From positions 184,728-248,727 of the forward strand of contig JAKLFB010000003.1 of NCBI GenBank assembly GCA_022711435.1: 64,000 nt of DNA, in the 5' to 3' direction. Below are positions 27,583 through 38,169 of this stretch, piece by piece. Source of the DNA: Verrucomicrobiota bacterium (lineage in GTDB: Bacteria; Verrucomicrobiota; Verrucomicrobiia; Limisphaerales; UBA1319). Positions within the stretch are counted from its first letter, which is position 1; every line of letters begins with the position of its first letter. Position numbers and translations under genes: made by a program. The notes under the pieces were generated by a model. It was not told the origin of the DNA, did no database searches, and was given only the letters and a program-made list of their open reading frames with translations.

Positions 27583-30524
27583 GCAGGTTGCGGCTCGAAG
27601 CCGGCCCAGGTCCAGACCGGGTTGCGGTCGCCGTAGACATTGTCGACGCGGGCGACGGCGGGCCAGAACTTGAAGTCGCGGAGGGAGGGGACGGGGTAAG
27701 CGGCCTGCTCGCGGGTGTAGGGACGATCCCAGCGGTTGGCGGAGACTGTTTCCGCCGGGTGGGGCGCCTGTTTGAGGGGGTTTAGGACGGGATCGGCCTT
27801 GCCGTGTTCGACGGCCAGGATTTCGGCGTGGATGGCGATCATGGCATCGCAGAACCGGTCCAGCTCGGGGAGGGATTCGGACTCGGTGGGCTCGATCATG
27901 AGCGTGCCGGGGACAGGCCAGGAGATGGTGGGGGCGTGGAATCCATAATCCATCAGGCGCTTGGCGAGGTCCTCGACCGTGACGGATTTGAACGAGCGTA
28001 GGTCGAGGATGCATTCGTGGGCGACCCAGCCTTGGGCGCCCTGGTAAAGGACGGGGAAGCAGTGGCCCAGGCGGCGGGCGATGTAATTGGCATTGAGGAT
28101 GGCGATTTGGGAGGCGCGCCGGAGGCCGGGGGCGCCCAGGAGGGCGATATACATCCAGGTGATGGGGAGGATGCTGGCGCTGCCCCAGGGGGCGGCAGCG
28201 ACGGCGCCGTTGGATCCGCCGGGGGTGTCGCGGATGACCGCGTGGCCGGGCAGGAACGGGGCGAGGGATGCGGCGGCGCAGATGGGGCCTGCGCCGGGTC
28301 CGCCTCCGCCGTGGGGGATGGCGAATGTCTTATGGAGGTTGAGGTGGCAGACGTCGGCGCCGAGGTCGGCGGGGCGGCAGAGGCCGACCTGGGCATTCAT
28401 GTTGGCGCCGTCGAGGTAGACGAGGCCGCCGTGCTCATGGACGACCGAGCAGATTTCCCGGATGCGCTCCTCGAAGACGCCGTGGGTTGACGGGTAGGTG
28501 ATCATGAGGGCGGCGAGGCGTCCGGCGGACTGGTCGGCTTTGCGCCGGAGGTCATCGACATCGGTGTTGCCTTGGGGGTCGCAGGCGACAGGGACGACCT
28601 GGAAGCCGGCCATTGCGGCGCTGGCGGGGTTGGTGCCGTGGGCGGAGGCGGGTATGAGGCAGATGTTGCGCGGGAGGTCGCCGCGGCTTTCGTGCCAGCG
28701 GCGGATGACGGTAAGGCCGGCGTATTCGCCCTGGGAACCGGCGTTGGGCTGGAGGGAGACGGCGGGCAGGCCGGTGATTTCACCCAGCCATCGTTCGATG
28801 TCGGCGAACAGGATCCGGTATCCGGCCGCCTGGGAGGGGGGGGCAAAGGGGTGGAGCCGGGCGAATTCGGTCCAGGTGATGGGGAGCATCTCGGCGGCGG
28901 CGTTGAGCTTCATCGTGCAGGAGCCCAGGGGGATCATGGACGTTGTCAGCGACAGGTCCCGGGATTCGAGGCGGCGCAGGTAGCGCATGAGCTCGGTCTC
29001 CGAACGATAGCGGTGGAAGATGGGATGGGCGAGGAAGGGGGTGGTTCGGGCCAGCGAGTCGGGGATGGTGGTGGCGGCGGGGGGGGCCGAGCGGACGCCG
29101 GCCGAATCGGGGGTGCCGTTCGTTTGGAAGATCTGTTCGAGATCGGCGAGATCGGCGGCGGTGGTGGTCTCATCGAGAGTGATGCCGACGGTCGAATCGG
29201 GGAACCAGCGGAGGTTGATATGGCGGGCGGCGGCGGCATCGCGGACATGTTCGGGCGAGCCGTTCTGGATCCGGAGGCGGAGCGTGTCGAAGAAGGCGGG
29301 ATAGCAGAGGCGATGCCCGAGCCGCTGGAGGCTGGCGGCGAGCGAGCAGGCGAGCTCATGGATGCGGCCGGCGATGCGGCGGAGGCCATCGGGGCCGTGG
29401 TAGAGGGCGTAGGTGGCGGCGATGACGGCGAGGAGGACCTGGGCGGTGCAGATGTTGCTGGTGGCTTTTTCGCGGCGGATGTGCTGTTCACGGGTTTGGA
29501 GGGCGAGCCGGAGGGCGGGCCGGCCGCGGGCGTCGCGGGAGACGCCGACGAGGCGGCCGGGCATGTATCGTTTCAGCGAATCGCGGGTGGCGAAGAAGGC
29601 CGCATGGGGTCCGCCGTAGCCGAGGGGGAGACCGAATCGCTGGGTGTTGCCGACGGCGATATCGGCGCCCCATTCGCCGGGCGGGCGGAGGAGGGCGAGG
29701 CTGAGGGGATCGGTGGCGGCGATGATGCGCGCGCCGGATTGGCGGGCTTGAGCGGCGAGAGGGGCGTAGTCGGGGAGGGCGCCGTCGGTGGCGGGGTATT
29801 GGACGAGGATGGCGAATGTGGCGGGATCGATGTCGGAAGAGAGATGGGGAGTGACATGGACCTGGATGCCCTGGGGGCGGGCGCGGGTTTGGATGACATC
29901 GATGGTTTGGGGGTGGCAATCGGCGGCGACGAGGAAGCGGCGGGCATCGGGGCGGGGGCGGAGGTGATGGCACATGGCCATGGCTTCGGCGGCGGCAGTC
30001 GCCTCATCCAGGAGGGAGGCATTGGCGATATCGAGGCCGGTGAGGTCGCAGATCATGGTCTGGAAGGTGAGGAGTGCCTCGAGGCGGCCTTGGGCGATCT
30101 CGGCCTGGTAGGGGGTGTAGGGCGTGTACCAGGCAGGGTTTTCGAGGATGTGGCGCTGGATCACGGGCGGGGTGAGACAATCGGCGTAGCCCTGGCCCAG
30201 GTAGGATCGCCAGACCTGGTTCCGGGCGGCGATGGCACGGAGGCGCTCGAGGGCGGCCTGCTCGCTTTGGGGCGGCGGCAAGTCGAGGGGCTGGCGGCGC
30301 CGGATCGAGGATGGCACGGCGGCATCGGCCATGGCGTCGAGGCTTTCGATTCCGATCCGGGCGAGCATGTTCTCGAGGTCGGTCGGGCGCGGGCCGATGT
30401 GGCGATGGGCGAACTCGCTATCAAGCACAGGCAGGGCAGAGAGGTTTGGCGCGCTATGGGGATGGATCCCGTCCGGAGTCGGGCGGGTGGCGCGGATCGG
30501 GTTGGGCGTCGGAGCAGACGACAT
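27579..30524 (-). CDS. gcvP: Glycine dehydrogenase (decarboxylating), fused P-protein
   Basis: A 981-residue full-length fused P-protein, homologous over both halves. The N-terminal half begins [21 protein letters not shown]. The C-terminal half has [15 protein letters not shown] and the PLP-binding lysine in [18 protein letters not shown]. It decarboxylates glycine and passes the aminomethyl group to lipoylated H-protein. gcvT and gcvH are not nearby. It follows rnc by 30 bases, leaving no room for a glycine riboswitch directly upstream. Confidence 0.97.
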   Translation of the reverse strand: MSSAPTPNPIRATRPTPDGIHPHSAPNLSALPVLDSEFAHRHIGPRPTDLENMLARIGIESLDAMADAAVPSSIRRRQPLDLPPPQSEQAALERLRAIAARNQVWRSYLGQGYADCLTPPVIQRHILENPAWYTPYTPYQAEIAQGRLEALLTFQTMICDLTGLDIANASLLDEATAAAEAMAMCHHLRPRPDARRFLVAADCHPQTIDVIQTRARPQGIQVHVTPHLSSDIDPATFAILVQYPATDGALPDYAPLAAQARQSGARIIAATDPLSLALLRPPGEWGADIAVGNTQRFGLPLGYGGPHAAFFATRDSLKRYMPGRLVGVSRDARGRPALRLALQTREQHIRREKATSNICTAQVLLAVIAATYALYHGPDGLRRIAGRIHELACSLAASLQRLGHRLCYPAFFDTLRLRIQNGSPEHVRDAAAARHINLRWFPDSTVGITLDETTTAADLADLEQIFQTNGTPDSAGVRSAPPAATTIPDSLARTTPFLAHPIFHRYRSETELMRYLRRLESRDLSLTTSMIPLGSCTMKLNAAAEMLPITWTEFARLHPFAPPSQAAGYRILFADIERWLGEITGLPAVSLQPNAGSQGEYAGLTVIRRWHESRGDLPRNICLIPASAHGTNPASAAMAGFQVVPVACDPQGNTDVDDLRRKADQSAGRLAALMITYPSTHGVFEERIREICSVVHEHGGLVYLDGANMNAQVGLCRPADLGADVCHLNLHKTFAIPHGGGGPGAGPICAAASLAPFLPGHAVIRDTPGGSNGAVAAAPWGSASILPITWMYIALLGAPGLRRASQIAILNANYIARRLGHCFPVLYQGAQGWVAHECILDLRSFKSVTVEDLAKRLMDYGFHAPTISWPVPGTLMIEPTESESLPELDRFCDAMIAIHAEILAVEHGKADPVLNPLKQAPHPAETVSANRWDRPYTREQAAYPVPSLRDFKFWPAVARVDNVYGDRNPVWTWAGFEPQPA

Positions 30525-30554
30525 TCGGGCAAGGTAGGCAGGCGGGAGGGCAAA

Positions 30555-31244
30555 TCAAGCGGGATTTTGCCGGAGGGTTTGGAGAGCGGCGCGGGCGGCG
30601 TGTTCTTCGGCGGCTTTTTTGCTGCCGCCCACGCCTCGGCCCAGCTCGGCGCCCTGGTGATGGACGGTGCACTCGTAGACGCGCTGGTGGTCCGGGCCGG
30701 TGGTGGAGGCTACTGAGTAGACGGGAGGCTCGGCGGACCGCGACTGGAGGATCTCCTGGAGCTCGCCTTTGGGGTTGTCGAGGTTGGGAATGACCTTGGA
30801 CTCGCCGAAGGCATTGTGGAACTGGCCGAGGATGAACTGCTGGACGACGGCGAATCCGCCATCGAGGAAGATGGCGCCGACCAAGGCTTCGAAGGCATCG
30901 GCGAGGGAGGAGGGGCGATCGGCTCCGCCGTTGATCTGCTCGGCGCGGCTCAGCGTAAGGAACCGGCCCAGATCGAGGCGGCGGGCCTGGTCGGCCAGCG
31001 TCCGGCGGTTGACCATCCGCGCGCGGGCCTTGGTGAGAGCGCCTTCGTCAACGCCGGGGTATTTGTCGTAGAGCTCGCGCGAGATCACCAGCTGGAGGAC
31101 AGAATCGCCGAGGAATTCGAGCCGCTGATTGCTGGGGACGGGCTGGGGTTCGCCCGCGGCGGCGGATGGATGTGTGAGGGCCAGACGGAGCAGGTCCGGG
31201 TTCCGGAAATCGTACTGCAAGCGGCGGGTCAGTTCCTCGAGCAT
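30555..31244 (-). CDS. rnc: Ribonuclease III
   Basis: A 229-residue dsRNA endonuclease. The signature RLEFLGDSVL (residues 41-50) supplies Glu43 and Asp47, and SSLADAFEALVGAIFLDGG has the second catalytic pair. The C-terminal dsRNA-binding domain spans PKGELQEILQ to EEHAARAALQTL. The ATG at 31244 gives the usual start MLEELTRRLQYDFRNPDLL; an upstream in-frame ATG would add 54 mostly Pro residues that belong to the overlapping preceding gene. It lies one base after the zinc-ribbon gene and before gcvP. Confidence 0.96.
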   Translation of the reverse strand: MLEELTRRLQYDFRNPDLLRLALTHPSAAAGEPQPVPSNQRLEFLGDSVLQLVISRELYDKYPGVDEGALTKARARMVNRRTLADQARRLDLGRFLTLSRAEQINGGADRPSSLADAFEALVGAIFLDGGFAVVQQFILGQFHNAFGESKVIPNLDNPKGELQEILQSRSAEPPVYSVASTTGPDHQRVYECTVHHQGAELGRGVGGSKKAAEEHAARAALQTLRQNPA

Positions 31245-31245
31245 A

Positions 31246-31881
31246 TCAGGATTCGGCGGGCTGGTCTGGGTTGGCAGGGGCGGGCTCGGGGGCGGGTTTG
31301 GGGGGGGCGGCGGGATCGGGTTGGGCGGCCCGAGGCGGTCCGTCGGAGGCGGCGGGAATCTCGAAGGGGGCCGGGTCGAGTCCATGCTCGAGGAGGCGGG
31401 CGACATCGCGCTGGACGGCCTCGAGCTCGTTGATGTGGAGGTCGGGGTCGCGGATGGTGAAGGTCTCGCCGGTGCGGGCGTGCTCGTAGACGAACAGGCG
31501 CTGGCCGGCCTCGAAGCTCTGGGAATGGACTTTGAGGATGCGCTTACGTTCGAGCATGACGGCCAGGATGAAGCCCACGGCCAGGTAGCGCGGATCCTGC
31601 CGTTCGATCAGCTTGCGGAGGAGGGATTCAGCAGAGTCCTTTTGGATGGGGTCGGGCGGGGCGGGGGGGGGAGCGTTGTAGGTTCCCTGCCAGAAGGAGA
31701 CGAAGCCTTTGCGGTCGTGGGCGCCCTGGGCGTGCTGGGCCTCCCAGCAGGCGGGGCAGACATCGAGCCGCTCGAGATCGGTCCGGCGCAGGAGCAGCAG
31801 GGTGAAGTAGGTCTGCCGGTCGGTGAACCGGTGTCCGCACGACTGACAGACATGCGATCGCGACTGTATATTCCAATCCAT
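31246..31881 (-). CDS. Zinc-ribbon protein of unknown function, upstream of rnc
   Basis: A 211-residue protein with two CxxC pairs, CQSC at 12-15 and CPAC at 42-45, which form a probable zinc ribbon. A central folded region follows (DPRYLAVGFILAVMLERKRI, then QRLFVYEHARTGETFTI), and the C-terminus is a Pro/Ala-rich tail. The ATG at 31881 starts just before the first CxxC; a longer version from 31965 has no obvious domain. It is immediately upstream of rnc, which suggests co-expression with RNA processing, but no role is known. Confidence 0.75.
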   Translation of the reverse strand: MDWNIQSRSHVCQSCGHRFTDRQTYFTLLLLRRTDLERLDVCPACWEAQHAQGAHDRKGFVSFWQGTYNAPPPAPPDPIQKDSAESLLRKLIERQDPRYLAVGFILAVMLERKRILKVHSQSFEAGQRLFVYEHARTGETFTIRDPDLHINELEAVQRDVARLLEHGLDPAPFEIPAASDGPPRAAQPDPAAPPKPAPEPAPANPDQPAES

Positions 31882-32106
31882 GGTGGTCCCAGGACGATAT
31901 GCTTGTCTCATGGGCGGCGGAACCGGTCGGGACATCCGATCCATCGAAAGACGCGCGGATTGCACCCGTTATCCTCTGGTATGCCGGCGCCGAGAGAAAC
32001 GGGCCTTGGATTAGCACAGGACGCGCGGGCGGATCAATTCAATTGTGGGGAGCCGGGCGCGGGAATCGGCTGGCCTGGCGGCGTCGGCTCGTGGTAGATG
32101 AGTGGC

Positions 32107-33081
32107 ATGAACTACCTGGTCACAGGCGGGGCGGGATTTATCGGGTCGCATGTCTGCGAGAGGCTGCTGCAGGAAGGGAGTCGAGTGTGGGCGCTGGACG
32201 ATCTGAATCCGTTTTACGATCCGGCGCTGAAGCGGCGGAACGTGGCGGAGCTGCAGGCGCACGGGGACGCATTCAGTTTTGCGCAGGGGGACATCACAGA
32301 TCCGGCCATGGTGGAGTCGGTATTTCGGGGGGCGAAATTTGACCAGGTGATCCATCTGGCGGCGAGGGCGGGTGTGCGGCCGAGCATCGAGGAGCCGGCG
32401 CTGTATCAGCGGGTGAACGTGGAGGGCACCGTGCACGTCCTCGAGGCGGCGCGGCGCTACGGCGTCGGCAAGCTGGTGATGGCGTCCTCCTCGTCGGTGT
32501 ACGGCGTGAACGCCAAGGTGCCGTTTGCGGAGTCGGATCCGGTGTTTCACGCGATCTCGCCCTATGCGGCGAGCAAGCTGGCGACGGAGGCGCTGGGGCA
32601 CGTCTATCACCACATCTACGGCCTGGACATCGTGATGCTGCGCTTTTTCACGGTGTATGGGCCGCGGCAGCGGCCGGATCTGGCGATTCACAAGTTTGCG
32701 CGCCTGATGGCGGCCGGGCGGCCGATCCCGGTTTTTGGGGATGGGTCATCGCGGAGAGACTACACCTACATCGACGACATCCTGCAGGGCGTGCTGGCCT
32801 GCACGCGGCAGGATTTCGGTTTCGAGATCATCAACCTGGGCGAGTCCCAGACCGTGAGCCTGGAGGAGCTGATCCGCCTGTTGGAGGCGTCGATGGGGGA
32901 GCCGGCGCGGATCGATCGATTGCCGGCCCGGGCCGGGGATGTGCCGATCACGCATGCGGACATCCGCAAGGCCCGGGAGCGGCTGGGCTACGATCCGAAG
33001 GTCCGGATCCAGGACGGCATTCCCCGGTTCGTGCGCTGGTTTCGCGATCGGCAAGAGGAGACGGCGCCCAGAAATCCATAG
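32107..33081 (+). CDS. NAD-dependent nucleotide-sugar epimerase (UDP-glucuronate 4-epimerase type)
   Basis: A 324-residue extended-SDR enzyme. The Rossmann motif [10 protein letters not shown] is at residues 6-15, and the catalytic YxxxK is Tyr153 and Lys157 in [11 protein letters not shown], with the Ser cluster SSSSVYG before it. The [15 protein letters not shown] segment after the first strand is typical of UDP-glucuronate 4-epimerases and separates it from GalE. The product could feed the polysaccharide genes at 53.5-62.3 kb. The start could also be the ATG at 32098. Confidence 0.85.
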   Translation: MNYLVTGGAGFIGSHVCERLLQEGSRVWALDDLNPFYDPALKRRNVAELQAHGDAFSFAQGDITDPAMVESVFRGAKFDQVIHLAARAGVRPSIEEPALYQRVNVEGTVHVLEAARRYGVGKLVMASSSSVYGVNAKVPFAESDPVFHAISPYAASKLATEALGHVYHHIYGLDIVMLRFFTVYGPRQRPDLAIHKFARLMAAGRPIPVFGDGSSRRDYTYIDDILQGVLACTRQDFGFEIINLGESQTVSLEELIRLLEASMGEPARIDRLPARAGDVPITHADIRKARERLGYDPKVRIQDGIPRFVRWFRDRQEETAPRNP

Positions 33082-33197
33082 CCATTTGCGTCCGCGGCGC
33101 CGGGCCGGGAGGTTCGCACACCGAAGGTTCGCGGGCGCGGGCGAGCGCGCGGCCTGTTTCCGGTTGCATTTGGCAAGAGCGGCTCCATGATGATTTC

Positions 33198-34577
33198 ATG
33201 AAATCCTGGCTTGGATGGGTGGCGATGGCGCTGTGTCTGAGCGTCTATGAGGCGGTTCCGGCTCCTCCGAATCTGATCTTCGTGTTGTCGGATGACCTGG
33301 CTCAGGGGGACGTGGGGTGCTACGGGCAGAAGCTGATCCGGACGCCGAACCTGGACCGGATGGCGGCGGAGGGCATGCGATTTACGCAGGCCTACTGCGG
33401 CACCACTGTGTGCGCGCCGTCCCGGGCGTCGCTGATGACGGGGCTGCACAGCGGGCATTGCCCTATCCGCGCCAACCGCGAGATCCAGCCGGAAGGGCAG
33501 ATGCCGCTGCCGACGGAAACGATCACAGTGGCCCAGGTGCTGAAGGGGTCGGGGTATGCGACCGCGTGCGTGGGCAAGTGGGGGATGGGCATGTTCGACA
33601 CAACGGGCAGCCCGCTGAAGAAGGGGTTTGACCACTTTTTCGGATACAATTGCCAGCGCCATGCCCACTCCTATTTTCCAGCCTACCTGTATAGAGACGG
33701 CCAGCGGTTCGAGCTTCCCGGCAACGATGGCCAAGGCGTGGGCAAGATCTATGCGCAAGATCTGATTCAGAAGGATGCGCTGGACTGGGTGAGGGCGAAC
33801 CGGTCGCGGCCGTTCTTCCTCTTCTATGCAATCACGCTGCCTCATGGCCGGCAGGAGATCGATGATGTCGGCCTCTACGCGAAGGAGAATTGGACGCCGA
33901 CCCAAAAGGCGTATGCGGCGCAGGTGACGCGGCTGGATCGGGACGTCGGGCAGTTGCTGGGGCTGATCAAGGAGCTGGGTTTGGACGAAAGGACGCTTGT
34001 GATCGTCGCGGGCGACAACGGGTCTTCGTTCGCGCCGGGAACGCCGATGGGACGTCTCTTCGAGCAGGCGTCGAACGGATTGCGGGGATTCAAACGGGAG
34101 CTGTATGAAGGCGGGCTGCGGCAGGCGGCGATCGCGCGCTGGCCGGGCCGGGTGCCCGCCGGGCGCGTCTCCGACCAGCCATGGGCGTTCTGGGATTTCC
34201 TGCCGACCGCAGTCGAGCTGGCGGGCGGATCGATCCCGGCCGGATTCAAGCCTGACGGCTATTCGCTGGTGCGGATGCTCGAAGGCGGCCCCGCTCCGCA
34301 GCGGGAGTATTTTTACTGGGAGCTGCACGAGAGCGCATCCCTGCAGGCGGTCCGGTTTGGCGACTGGAAGGCCGTGAAGAACGGGCCGTCGGCGCCGATC
34401 GAGCTCTATGACCTTCGGATCGACGCCGGCGAGACCCGCAACCTGGCCTCCGAGAAGCCCGAGCTGGTGGATCGCGCCGCGTCCCTCATGTCCCAGGCGC
34501 ATCGGGAAGATCCGCTATGGCCGCTGCGGGACCGGCCGGCGCCTCGAGCGAGGCCCGCTGCGGGCCGGGCGAAGTGA
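33198..34577 (+). CDS. Type I sulfatase (formylglycine-dependent), exported
   Basis: A 459-residue sulfatase with a signal peptide ([19 protein letters not shown]). The metal-binding Asp pair is in [14 protein letters not shown] (Asp32, Asp33). The modification motif is [11 protein letters not shown] with Cys72, which needs a formylglycine-generating enzyme, not seen in this window. GKWGMG and DNGSS supply further active-site residues. Sulfatases are numerous in Verrucomicrobiota that degrade sulfated polysaccharides; the substrate is unknown. Confidence 0.92.
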   Translation: MKSWLGWVAMALCLSVYEAVPAPPNLIFVLSDDLAQGDVGCYGQKLIRTPNLDRMAAEGMRFTQAYCGTTVCAPSRASLMTGLHSGHCPIRANREIQPEGQMPLPTETITVAQVLKGSGYATACVGKWGMGMFDTTGSPLKKGFDHFFGYNCQRHAHSYFPAYLYRDGQRFELPGNDGQGVGKIYAQDLIQKDALDWVRANRSRPFFLFYAITLPHGRQEIDDVGLYAKENWTPTQKAYAAQVTRLDRDVGQLLGLIKELGLDERTLVIVAGDNGSSFAPGTPMGRLFEQASNGLRGFKRELYEGGLRQAAIARWPGRVPAGRVSDQPWAFWDFLPTAVELAGGSIPAGFKPDGYSLVRMLEGGPAPQREYFYWELHESASLQAVRFGDWKAVKNGPSAPIELYDLRIDAGETRNLASEKPELVDRAASLMSQAHREDPLWPLRDRPAPRARPAAGRAK

Positions 34578-34662
34578 AATCCGGGGCGCCTTGGATTTCC
34601 GAAGCCGCGGCGGGGGGCAAACTTTTCGTGACGTTTGGCGCGGGACCGGTCAAGCTATCGGC

Positions 34663-35949
34663 ATGAAACATGCCATGGCGCGGTTGGTGTGGGCGGCCGG
34701 GATGGTGGCTGCCCTTCATACATTCAGTCTTTGCGGAGCGGAGCCGATGCCGCCGGGGGCGCGTCTGGCGATTATCGGCGACTCGATCACCGAGCAAAGG
34801 ATATACACTCGATACATGGAGGGCTACCTGCTGGCGTGCGCCAGCCGGCTCGATGTCCGGGTCTTTCAGTATGGGTGGAGCGGGGAGACAGCGGGAGGAT
34901 TCGCCGGCCGGCTCGAGAACGACTTGGCGGGGTTCAATCCGACAGTGGCCACAACGTGCTATGGCATGAACGACGGCCAATACCGTCCCTTCAGCGAGGC
35001 GATCGGGCGGCCGTATGAGGCGAACATGCGCAAGGTGGCGGCCGGGCTCGAAAAGATAGGGGTGCAGCGGATCGTGCTCGGATCGCCTGGGGCAGTGGAC
35101 ACCCGATACTTCGCGAGGCAGAACTTCGCTCCGTTATCGGGAGCGGAAGGCTACAACGCGAACCTCGCAGAGCTGGGCAACATCAACCGGCGGCTGGCAT
35201 CCGAGCTTGGCCTGGTGTTTGCCGACGTGCACCAGCCGATGATCGATGCGATGGCGAAGGCCAAGGCTGCGCTGGGCCAGGATTACGACGTGTGCGGCCG
35301 GGACGGTTTTCACCCGGGGCCCAACGGGCATTTGATCATGGCGTATGCATTTCTGCGGGCGCTGGGATGTGACGGGCAAATAGCGGATCTGGCCCTTGAC
35401 ATGAAGGGAAGGGCGATCGGATCGACAGGGCATCGCGTGGTGAGCGCCTCGGCCGGCCAGGCCACGTTCGAGAGCGTGCGGTATCCATTCTGCCACGATG
35501 GCGACGCGAAATCGTCGGGCGGCACGCGGAGCATCGCGCCGTTCGTGCCCTTCGACGCCGAGCTGAACCGGTTCATGTTGAAAGTGAGCGGTCTGGAGGC
35601 AGCTCGGGCCCGGGTGACCTGGGGCGATGAGAGCCGCGAGTTCTCCCGCGCCCAGCTCGAGAGAGGCGTCAACCTGGCGGCCGAGTTCGGCTCGACGCCC
35701 TTCGACGGCGCCTTCCGGCGGGTGATCGAGGCGGTCAGCGCGAAGCAGAGGTTCGAGACCGCCATGATCAAGAGCATGGTGACGCAGTTCCGGCAGTTTG
35801 CCCAGGAGACCGAGAGCAGTCCCGAGCTGGCCGAGGCATTTCGCGCGGTCCGGCAGCGGCTGCTAGTCCGGCAGGCGGAGCTCGACGCTGCAGTGCGGCG
35901 GGCCATCGTGCCGGTCGAGCATACGGTGCGGGTCGCGCCGATCCCTTGA
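34663..35949 (+). CDS. SGNH/GDSL hydrolase, exported
   Basis: A 428-residue protein. After a signal peptide (RLVWAAGMVAALHTFSLCGA), the block I motif IIGDSITEQ puts the nucleophile at Ser41. Block III is TTCYGMNDGQY (GMND), and block V is DGFHPGPNGH with the catalytic Asp and His. The C-terminal 180 residues include a helical segment unlike simple SGNH domains. Probably an esterase acting on carbohydrate esters, next to a sulfatase. The ATG at 34663 heads the signal peptide. Confidence 0.88.
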   Translation: MKHAMARLVWAAGMVAALHTFSLCGAEPMPPGARLAIIGDSITEQRIYTRYMEGYLLACASRLDVRVFQYGWSGETAGGFAGRLENDLAGFNPTVATTCYGMNDGQYRPFSEAIGRPYEANMRKVAAGLEKIGVQRIVLGSPGAVDTRYFARQNFAPLSGAEGYNANLAELGNINRRLASELGLVFADVHQPMIDAMAKAKAALGQDYDVCGRDGFHPGPNGHLIMAYAFLRALGCDGQIADLALDMKGRAIGSTGHRVVSASAGQATFESVRYPFCHDGDAKSSGGTRSIAPFVPFDAELNRFMLKVSGLEAARARVTWGDESREFSRAQLERGVNLAAEFGSTPFDGAFRRVIEAVSAKQRFETAMIKSMVTQFRQFAQETESSPELAEAFRAVRQRLLVRQAELDAAVRRAIVPVEHTVRVAPIP

Positions 35950-35968
35950 TCTTCTTTCACGCCGCGTG

Positions 35969-36001
35969 AGGCCTGCCTGCCGCGGCGGCGCAGGCAGGCC
36001 T
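35969..36001. terminator. 12-bp palindrome between convergent genes
   Basis: AGGCCTGCCTGC (35969-35980) and GCAGGCAGGCCT (35990-36001) form a perfect stem around a nine-base loop, 20 bases after the SGNH gene stop and 32 bases before the araC-like gene's stop. The position suggests a bidirectional terminator, but there is no T-run. The GCCTGCC core is shared with repeats at 4188 and 43325. Confidence 0.55.
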
Positions 36002-36032
36002 GACCCGGCGCTATGGATTTCTGACGCTCTGT

Positions 36033-36920
36033 CTACACTACGTGCCGGGGGCTAGTATCGGGGGTGATCTGGTGGGTTTGGCGGTATTGGCGCGGGGTGC
36101 AGCCGCAGGATTTCTTGAAGACTTGATTGAAGCGGTTGATGGAGCCGAAGCCGGCATCCAGAGCGCAGTCGAGGACGGTATCGTCGCTGGTGACGAGCCG
36201 GCCCTGGGCGTGGGAGAGACGGCATTGGGTGACGAAATCGACCAGGGTGATGCCGAATGTGCTATGGAAGAGGGCCATGGCGTAGTTGGGATGCAGCCTG
36301 ACCGAGCGGCTGATGTCTTCGATCCGGATGTGCTGGGTGTAATGGCGGGCGATGTAGGCGGCCATTTGTTCGGCTTTGTTCAGCCCGATCGCTCGGGAGG
36401 GCGGGCCGGGTTTTCGGTTGGCGGGCGAGCTGGTGCCCGGGTCGGGCAGGTCGAGCGCCAACCGCAGCAGGCGAGCCTGGATCTCGAGAAGCGATGCGCG
36501 TTCGCGGTCGGGCTCCCCGCTGGACAGGTCCTTGGCCCACTGCTCCATCGACGAGAGGTCGGCGCGGTTTGGGTTTGGATTGGGATCGTTGACCAATTGG
36601 CCTTGCAGGAGCGGGTGGGTCAGGTTTTCCGGGAATCGGCACTGGAGGAACCAGACCAGAGGGAGCGTGGCCGCGTAGTATTCGGGATTGTTCTCGCTGT
36701 CGATCACCTGGTGAGGAATCGCCGCCCAGAAGAGGAAGAGCCGTCCGGCCTCGATGATGACCTTGTGGCCGCCTAACAGATAGATTAGAGATCCCGTTCG
36801 GAGCAGGTTGACCTCGATTTCGTTGTGCCGGTCGGGCCGAGTCATCCGCGTGGGCATCCAGCGTTCGCAAGTGAACCCGTAGGGCATGAAATCGGGCCGC
36901 GCATGGTCGAATCGACGCAT
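36033..36920 (-). CDS. AraC-family transcriptional regulator
   Basis: A 295-residue regulator. The N-terminal half is a cupin-like sensing domain (RHNEIEVNLLRTGSLIYLLG). The C-terminal 100 residues hold two helix-turn-helix units: IRIEDISRSVRLHPNYAMAL and DTVLDCALDAGFGSINRFNQ, followed by the AraC signature KKSCGCTPRQYRQ. The domain set is typical of sugar-responsive activators, so it may control the sulfatase or SGNH genes or the downstream secreted proteins, but no operator was identified. Confidence 0.92.
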   Translation of the reverse strand: MRRFDHARPDFMPYGFTCERWMPTRMTRPDRHNEIEVNLLRTGSLIYLLGGHKVIIEAGRLFLFWAAIPHQVIDSENNPEYYAATLPLVWFLQCRFPENLTHPLLQGQLVNDPNPNPNRADLSSMEQWAKDLSSGEPDRERASLLEIQARLLRLALDLPDPGTSSPANRKPGPPSRAIGLNKAEQMAAYIARHYTQHIRIEDISRSVRLHPNYAMALFHSTFGITLVDFVTQCRLSHAQGRLVTSDDTVLDCALDAGFGSINRFNQVFKKSCGCTPRQYRQTHQITPDTSPRHVV

Positions 36921-37180
36921 AACCTTAGGATAATGACAGATTTGGACACTGGCGAGTCATAAGCGAATCTTTTTCGAGCGAGTCAAGGCAGACGCGAGAC
37001 AAGGAGAATTGATTGCAATAACGATAAAGCCAGCATTGAAAATCGCTTTTCTTGCCAGATCGGCTTGGCGGTTCAACAAACAATGCTATCTTAGAAAATG
37101 ACTATAACTGGGTGAAATTGCGGAAGATTTGGCCGGCCCGAGCGGCTAAGCTGCCGGTCGAAAGCAAGGCTGTTACTACC

Positions 37181-38077
37181 ATGATGCTGCAAATGGATTC
37201 TGATGGGACGATCAGGAACCCGGCTGCCGATGCGGTGGTTCGGACTCGGGGCAAATTGGACCATTCGGCTTGGCGGCGGAGGGTTGGTGGATTCACCCTG
37301 ATCGAGCTGTTAGTGGTCATTGCGATTATTGCGATATTGGCGGGCATGCTGCTGCCGGCGCTGGGCAAGGCCAAGCTAAAGGCCCAGGGGCTTTATTGCA
37401 TGAACAATGCCAAGCAGCTGGGTCACGCGCACATCATGTATGCGCTGGACAACAACGACATTGCGCTGGGGCCGCGGGTATCGAGCATTGCGCCGGCGTG
37501 GTGCGAGGGGTCGGTGGTGACGACGCCGGATGCCATCAACGAGGATCGATTGGTCCAGAGCCCGACCTACCGGTATTTGTCCAACAAGAAGGTGTTTCAT
37601 TGCCCGGCGGATCGATCGGGGCTGAGCTACCAGGGGAAGATCGTGTTGCGGAACCGGAGCTACGCCATGAACGCCTTCATCGGGGACACCCAGACCTCGT
37701 GGGTGCTGGACCACAAGGCGGTTTACAAGACGGCGCCGAAGATGTCGTCCCTGACGCATCCGGGCCCCTCGGCGATCTACACCCTGATCGACGAGCACGA
37801 GAACAGCATCAACGATTCGCACTTCTTCCCGTTCCTCGATCTGCGCCGGTATGATCGGCGGTGGCTGGACGCGCCTTCGGGGCGGCATGGGAATGCGGCA
37901 GGATTTGCCTTTGCGGACGGGCACTCGGAGATCAAGAAGTTCAGGGACAGCGATTGCGCGACCGTGCGCGTAGGTGGGGGCGTGGTGATCCCGAACGATA
38001 TTTCGTGGATGCCGAATGCCGGGATCAACGATCACGGGTGGTTTACCAACCACATTGCGTCGTTTGTGGTGAAGTGA
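37181..38077 (+). CDS. Prepilin-like protein with H-X9-DG C-terminal motif
   Basis: A 298-residue type II secretion/pseudopilin-type protein. The cleavage site is [18 protein letters not shown], with Phe38 at +1 and Glu42 at +5, after a long 37-residue leader. The C-terminal [13 protein letters not shown] is the H-X9-DG motif seen in hundreds of paralogues in Planctomycetota and Verrucomicrobiota. It should be processed by prepilin peptidase and sit in the envelope. The 260-base upstream gap is AT-richer than its surroundings and probably contains the promoter. Confidence 0.88.
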   Translation: MMLQMDSDGTIRNPAADAVVRTRGKLDHSAWRRRVGGFTLIELLVVIAIIAILAGMLLPALGKAKLKAQGLYCMNNAKQLGHAHIMYALDNNDIALGPRVSSIAPAWCEGSVVTTPDAINEDRLVQSPTYRYLSNKKVFHCPADRSGLSYQGKIVLRNRSYAMNAFIGDTQTSWVLDHKAVYKTAPKMSSLTHPGPSAIYTLIDEHENSINDSHFFPFLDLRRYDRRWLDAPSGRHGNAAGFAFADGHSEIKKFRDSDCATVRVGGGVVIPNDISWMPNAGINDHGWFTNHIASFVVK

Positions 38078-38169
38078 TGTGGTTTCCTGCAGTGGACATG
38101 TGAGAGGCCGCGGCCATGCCGCAGCGCCGACTCGGTTATCGAGAACGTCAAACTGAATCCCTATCAATC

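Noticed and set aside
30525..30554. Possible glycine riboswitch ahead of gcvP
   Set aside because: Only 30 bases separate rnc and gcvP, too few for the aptamer, and no aptamer-like text was seen inside the end of rnc.
28572..30716. Plus-strand frame of 714 codons opposite gcvP
   Set aside because: It is Gly/Glu/Ala-rich antisense text opposite a well-conserved enzyme; no motif.
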